Assembly: GCF_043641665.1 (NCBI RefSeq)
Contig: NC_092182.1
Span: 26,979,320 to 27,043,319 of the forward strand
Direction of reading: 5' to 3'
DNA: 64,000 bases
Origin: Enoplosus armatus
Taxonomy: Eukaryota; Chordata; Actinopteri; Centrarchiformes; Enoplosidae
This document shows positions 60,636-64,000 of the stretch, one piece after another. The stretch's first letter is position 1. The number at the start of each line of letters is the position of its first letter. Under the pieces are notes generated by a model. The model did not search any database. It was given only the letters and a program-made list of their open reading frames with translations, and was not told where the DNA came from. Position numbers and translations under genes: made by a program.

Positions 60636-61389
60636 GCGTGGCACTCCTGAACCTTTCAAAACCATCTCTTCCATTTGAGTTTATTTTGGCTGCTGAGGTT
60701 CCCTCCGGCAGCTGAAACCACATGAAAGAGGAAAAAAGGTTAAAAAACGACAGTAATTGTCTTTTCTTGAAAAGGTCAAGAGACGTTGGACATCACAAAG
60801 AATAAGGAAGCACATTCCTGCGTGCTGGTGTTTCTTTTCTGTCTTTTCATACTTTGGGCCTCCTCCTCGCCGCCGTGTGAATGGAACAGATGCCTCTCTC
60901 TGTGTCGGCAGATGGAGGGATTGTTTCCCCAGTTTAATGAAGGGAGGCTGCTGGAGGCTTATCCCCGGTTACCTTGGTCATTGATATGCTCTTGAGGAGT
61001 CCACTGGCATTGTTTGGTGTCAATGGAAGGGACAGACCCAAAGGCTGGGTGGCGGGTGTCTTGACAGACTGCCTTTCAGTGAAAGCGGACAATTGGGCGA
61101 ACTGGAAAGTTTCGGACCTCCATGCTGAGATGGGCAGGATAAACAAGGACAGGACGGGACAAGAGGCTAGACTGAGGGGTAAAGTGTGTGGCAAGATGGG
61201 AAACAACGCTTTTTATTATTTTGGAGTTTTCACGAGCTGTAGGGAGGCTTTCATTAATCTGACCCTACAGCATGAAGACCATCATCAGCTAAACACAAGA
61301 TGCTCCTCATATACTACACTAACTTTATTGCTAACAATACCGATGTATTATGAACAGAGCTGAGATGATTATTTTCCTGTTTCCACTTC

Positions 61390-61470
61390 AGCTGCAACTT
61401 TATTGCTAATCGATTAATCGTCTTTCATGCCAAACATTATTTAGCTCTAGCTTCCTTTTGTGGTGAGAAT
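61390..61470 (+). mobile_element. Short non-autonomous element, fragment
   Basis: CAGCTGCAACTTTATTGCTA followed by ATCGATTAATCGTC is the 5' end of the element seen at 55.37 and 58.57 kb. Confidence 0.5.
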
Positions 61471-61474
61471 TAGC

Positions 61475-64000
61475 AGTTTTCCTTTTTTCTCATATAACCG
61501 TAAACGGAATATCTTTGGGTTTCTGTTGGCATTCCTGGCGCTCTGATTCATATCCTCCAGTTAGCTCTGTCAGATGGGATGAGGTCACCTGGTCGATGGT
61601 CTCAGACTGCAGCCTCGTAGGTGTGTCGCTTTGACACAGCGAGGCCAAATGACAAAGTGGTGAACTCCATTGTTGCTGCATGTTGTGGTACAGAACTAGA
61701 TTAAATGCTTAACATGGAGTGCGTCACCACCACAAACGGAAATATTATTTCCCCCACTTCTCTCCATTAAATCCATTTTGGTTGGCTGGAAAGCTTTGGC
61801 TTGGCTGTGATCCACATCCGGCTGCTTATCAACTGGTGCACATTAGGCAGAATAAATGAGGCTGTGAATCACTGGTGGGAGGACAAAATGGTGATCCGTT
61901 GGGCTCATAAGTGGCTTTTAAAATGGCTGACAAATAGTGTGGTTGACCATACTTTTAAGTCGAGAGTTTTGCTCTGGAATAAGATGTTGATTTTGCTATA
62001 ACGTGACAATATTTACTTTTGGTTTCTCCTGAAAACACTGGTTAGCAGAGATAGTAATCCTGAGCTTTTAGGATCTCCACATTCTTGGATGTGTTTGTTA
62101 AAAGCTTCAGGATCACTCACTCACTTACTGTACATGAAGTGTGTTGTTCTCAAGTAATCAGGTTTCCAGGATGTTGGGTTTGCCTTCTGTGGCTTCCCTC
62201 TGATTCACTTTACAGCAGGACACACTGAGGTTCAGAGTTTGTGTTGCTGAGTCCATTACGGCTGTTTGTTGTCAACACGTTAGGCTTAATATGAGATATG
62301 ATTTGTATGTGGCAGTGATGCTGGGGGATAATGGTAGGGTTTGATTTAATTTATTACATTTATTTTCAGTTTATGCAGCAGAATTAATACAAAATCCTCC
62401 AAATATCCCAGTTTATTAAATGTATTGACACTTAAGTCCAATACTCGGCCAACAGGCAGCGATGACTGGATGGGTCTGGGTTTAACAAATCAGACATTCA
62501 CTTGATTGTGAGAGCTGATTTCCATGTTGACTTGGTTACATAACCACTGTTGAGACTGCCTCCTTTCTCTTCACCTGGTCTGTGCTGGTTTAGAGGCTAG
62601 TTTGAGTAAAATACTTGCTTGTTTTGTTTGTACAGTAACAGAGTAACGCATCACTTCCTTCCTCTGTAGGGTTTGTAATAAGCTGTTATGGCACACAGCT
62701 TTTACATGGAGGAAACGGAGACTTCCACTTTCGTCCTCTGCTGTGGGAGTGCTGTTCCAGAATACATTCTTGGATTGAGCTTGTTTTTGTCCAGGCAGAC
62801 AGGGACTTGGCCTGGATCCCATCCTGGCTTTGCTTCCTGGGAGAATATAGTAAAGATGGAATATCCCCCACATCTGATAGTAAATTCAGTGGCTGCCATT
62901 ATTACTTAAGCATAACAAAAATGTGATCTTGTGGTTCCTCCTCTGTCTTACTGAATAAGCCCGGCCTGTTGGGACAGGTCTCAGTCAGCCTCTAAGACTG
63001 CATGCTGTAGATTTAGAGAACACAAGGCAGCAAATGGTGGAGTTTCTTTTAGCACATCTCTCCAGGACACAAGTGTATGTCCAGATTTCACCGTAGGGGG
63101 GTTTAAAGGTCGGGGGCAGCCAGGAGGAAGGGGTTTATTGGCACTCCAGGGCTTGGATGAACATATATATATATTTTTTTCTTTCGCTTATCAGACAAAC
63201 TTTGTGAAAGTCAAATACACAAATAGTACTTTTTTAAACTCTTGGGCTGAGATGGGCTAATTCATAACGGTGTTTCTTCCCTCGTTCACTTTATACATTT
63301 ATACAAATGTATAAAATGCATGGAAGTATGTGACACTGTCTTTTTCAAACTGAGTCCCGCCCACTTCAAACTAAAAGTGAGAAAAAGAAAAATGCATAAA
63401 TCCCTCGAGTAAAAGACGATCACCACTCACGGCAGATTAAAACATGCTTCAGGGAATGATGTAAAATATTTAGTGTTGGGGGGAAAAAAAAGAGCCGTTT
63501 GAATGAATATGACTCATGCTGGCGTACATAATAGAATAAGCCTGACTTCATATTATTATCTGAATGAGTGTGACTCAGTGGGCTTGTTCCAGCACGCCAC
63601 AGCAGCAGTCGACTTCCATCTGAATGGCAGCGAGGAAATGAAGAGCCAGTAGTCAACCAGGGGCACTTGTTCCGCAGGGGTTAGTCCTATAGTTGCCAGG
63701 GGTTACGTGGGAAGATTGTGGAGAAGCTCAACTACATATGATTAAAAAAATTATAATTTGATTTTTAAAAGTGGTGAATAAACAACGGAAATGGCTAAAA
63801 GGTTGAAGCGTCCGCCTTGTGCCACTCCAAGTGACTTAAACATTGACACTTCAGTTCCATGAAATATTGAAACAAGGTCCACTTTTGTATAATTAATAGT
63901 GTTAAATATAAATAAAAAAAATCAGTTTCAAACCAATTTAAAAAGAGTGGCGTCGATGGAAGATATAAAACTATCCAATAAACGGATTCAACAGAAAAGA
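61475..64000. other. Intronic or intergenic stretch, nothing recognised
   Basis: Frames up to 100 codons (for example 62571-62873 minus) show no domain. An (AT)n tract lies near 63160. No repeat family or exon is identified. Confidence 0.5.

Larger units (their letters stand above)
51883..64000 (+). other. Presumed first intron of the signal-peptide gene
   Basis: No exon with convincing splice sites and coding character was recognised on the plus strand after the donor at 51883. The interval holds a (TG)n at 52.17 kb, short-element copies at 55.37, 58.57 and 61.39 kb, a (TG)n at 56.62 kb, a repeat A fragment at 57.40 kb, a degraded LINE at 57.58-58.57 kb and two conserved-looking non-repetitive blocks (58.74-59.20 and 59.40-59.85 kb). 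The rest is AT-moderate sequence in which I see no feature. Confidence 0.5.

Overview
The window is nuclear DNA from a teleost fish, probably a percomorph. Evidence: a vertebrate two-exon growth factor gene with GT-AG splicing, a fish-type intronless TRIM gene, very abundant (CA)n/(TG)n microsatellites, and many dispersed repeats recognisable as teleost-typical (CR1/L2-clade LINE remnants, tRNA-derived SINE remnants, short non-autonomous elements). Nothing bacterial, viral, rRNA-like or CRISPR-like was found. Species cannot be named from sequence alone.

Layout. 1-21.9 kb: gene-poor, repeat-rich DNA with a diverged 21-bp minisatellite (770-1015), one doubtful exon (1526-1678), a 32-bp minisatellite (7455-8090), a small LINE fragment (about 9.6 kb), a perfect nested hairpin (16485-16553) and a conserved-looking non-coding stretch near 19 kb. 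21.9-30.5 kb: gdf5 on the minus strand. Exon 1 is 30278-29378, the 5.7-kb intron carries an L2-type LINE corpse and other repeats, and exon 2 is 23663-22684; a TATA-like box and a 66-codon upstream ORF precede the start. 33.46-34.85 kb: an intronless RING/B-box/coiled-coil/PRY-SPRY TRIM E3 ligase on the plus strand, divergent from gdf5. 35-51 kb: intergenic DNA dominated by dispersed repeats, including an expanded 28-bp minisatellite inside one repeat (39.33-40.12 kb). 51.43-51.88 kb: a GC-rich promoter, leader and signal-peptide first exon (18 codons) of a plus-strand gene whose next exon was not found. 52-64 kb: interpreted as its first intron, containing a frameshifted LINE (57.58-58.57 kb), short-element copies and two conserved-looking blocks.

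How the genes relate. Gdf5 is a secreted BMP-family ligand for joint and skeletal patterning. The TRIM gene belongs to an expanded fish family often linked to innate immunity and looks like an independent insertion or duplication near the gdf5 promoter. The third gene starts a secreted or membrane protein of unknown identity. There is no operon-like or joint functional unit, and I did not find a convincing new biological system. The best leads are regulatory (the gdf5 leader uORF and candidate downstream enhancer), structural (a longer N-terminal arm on mature Gdf5) and repeat-evolution features.
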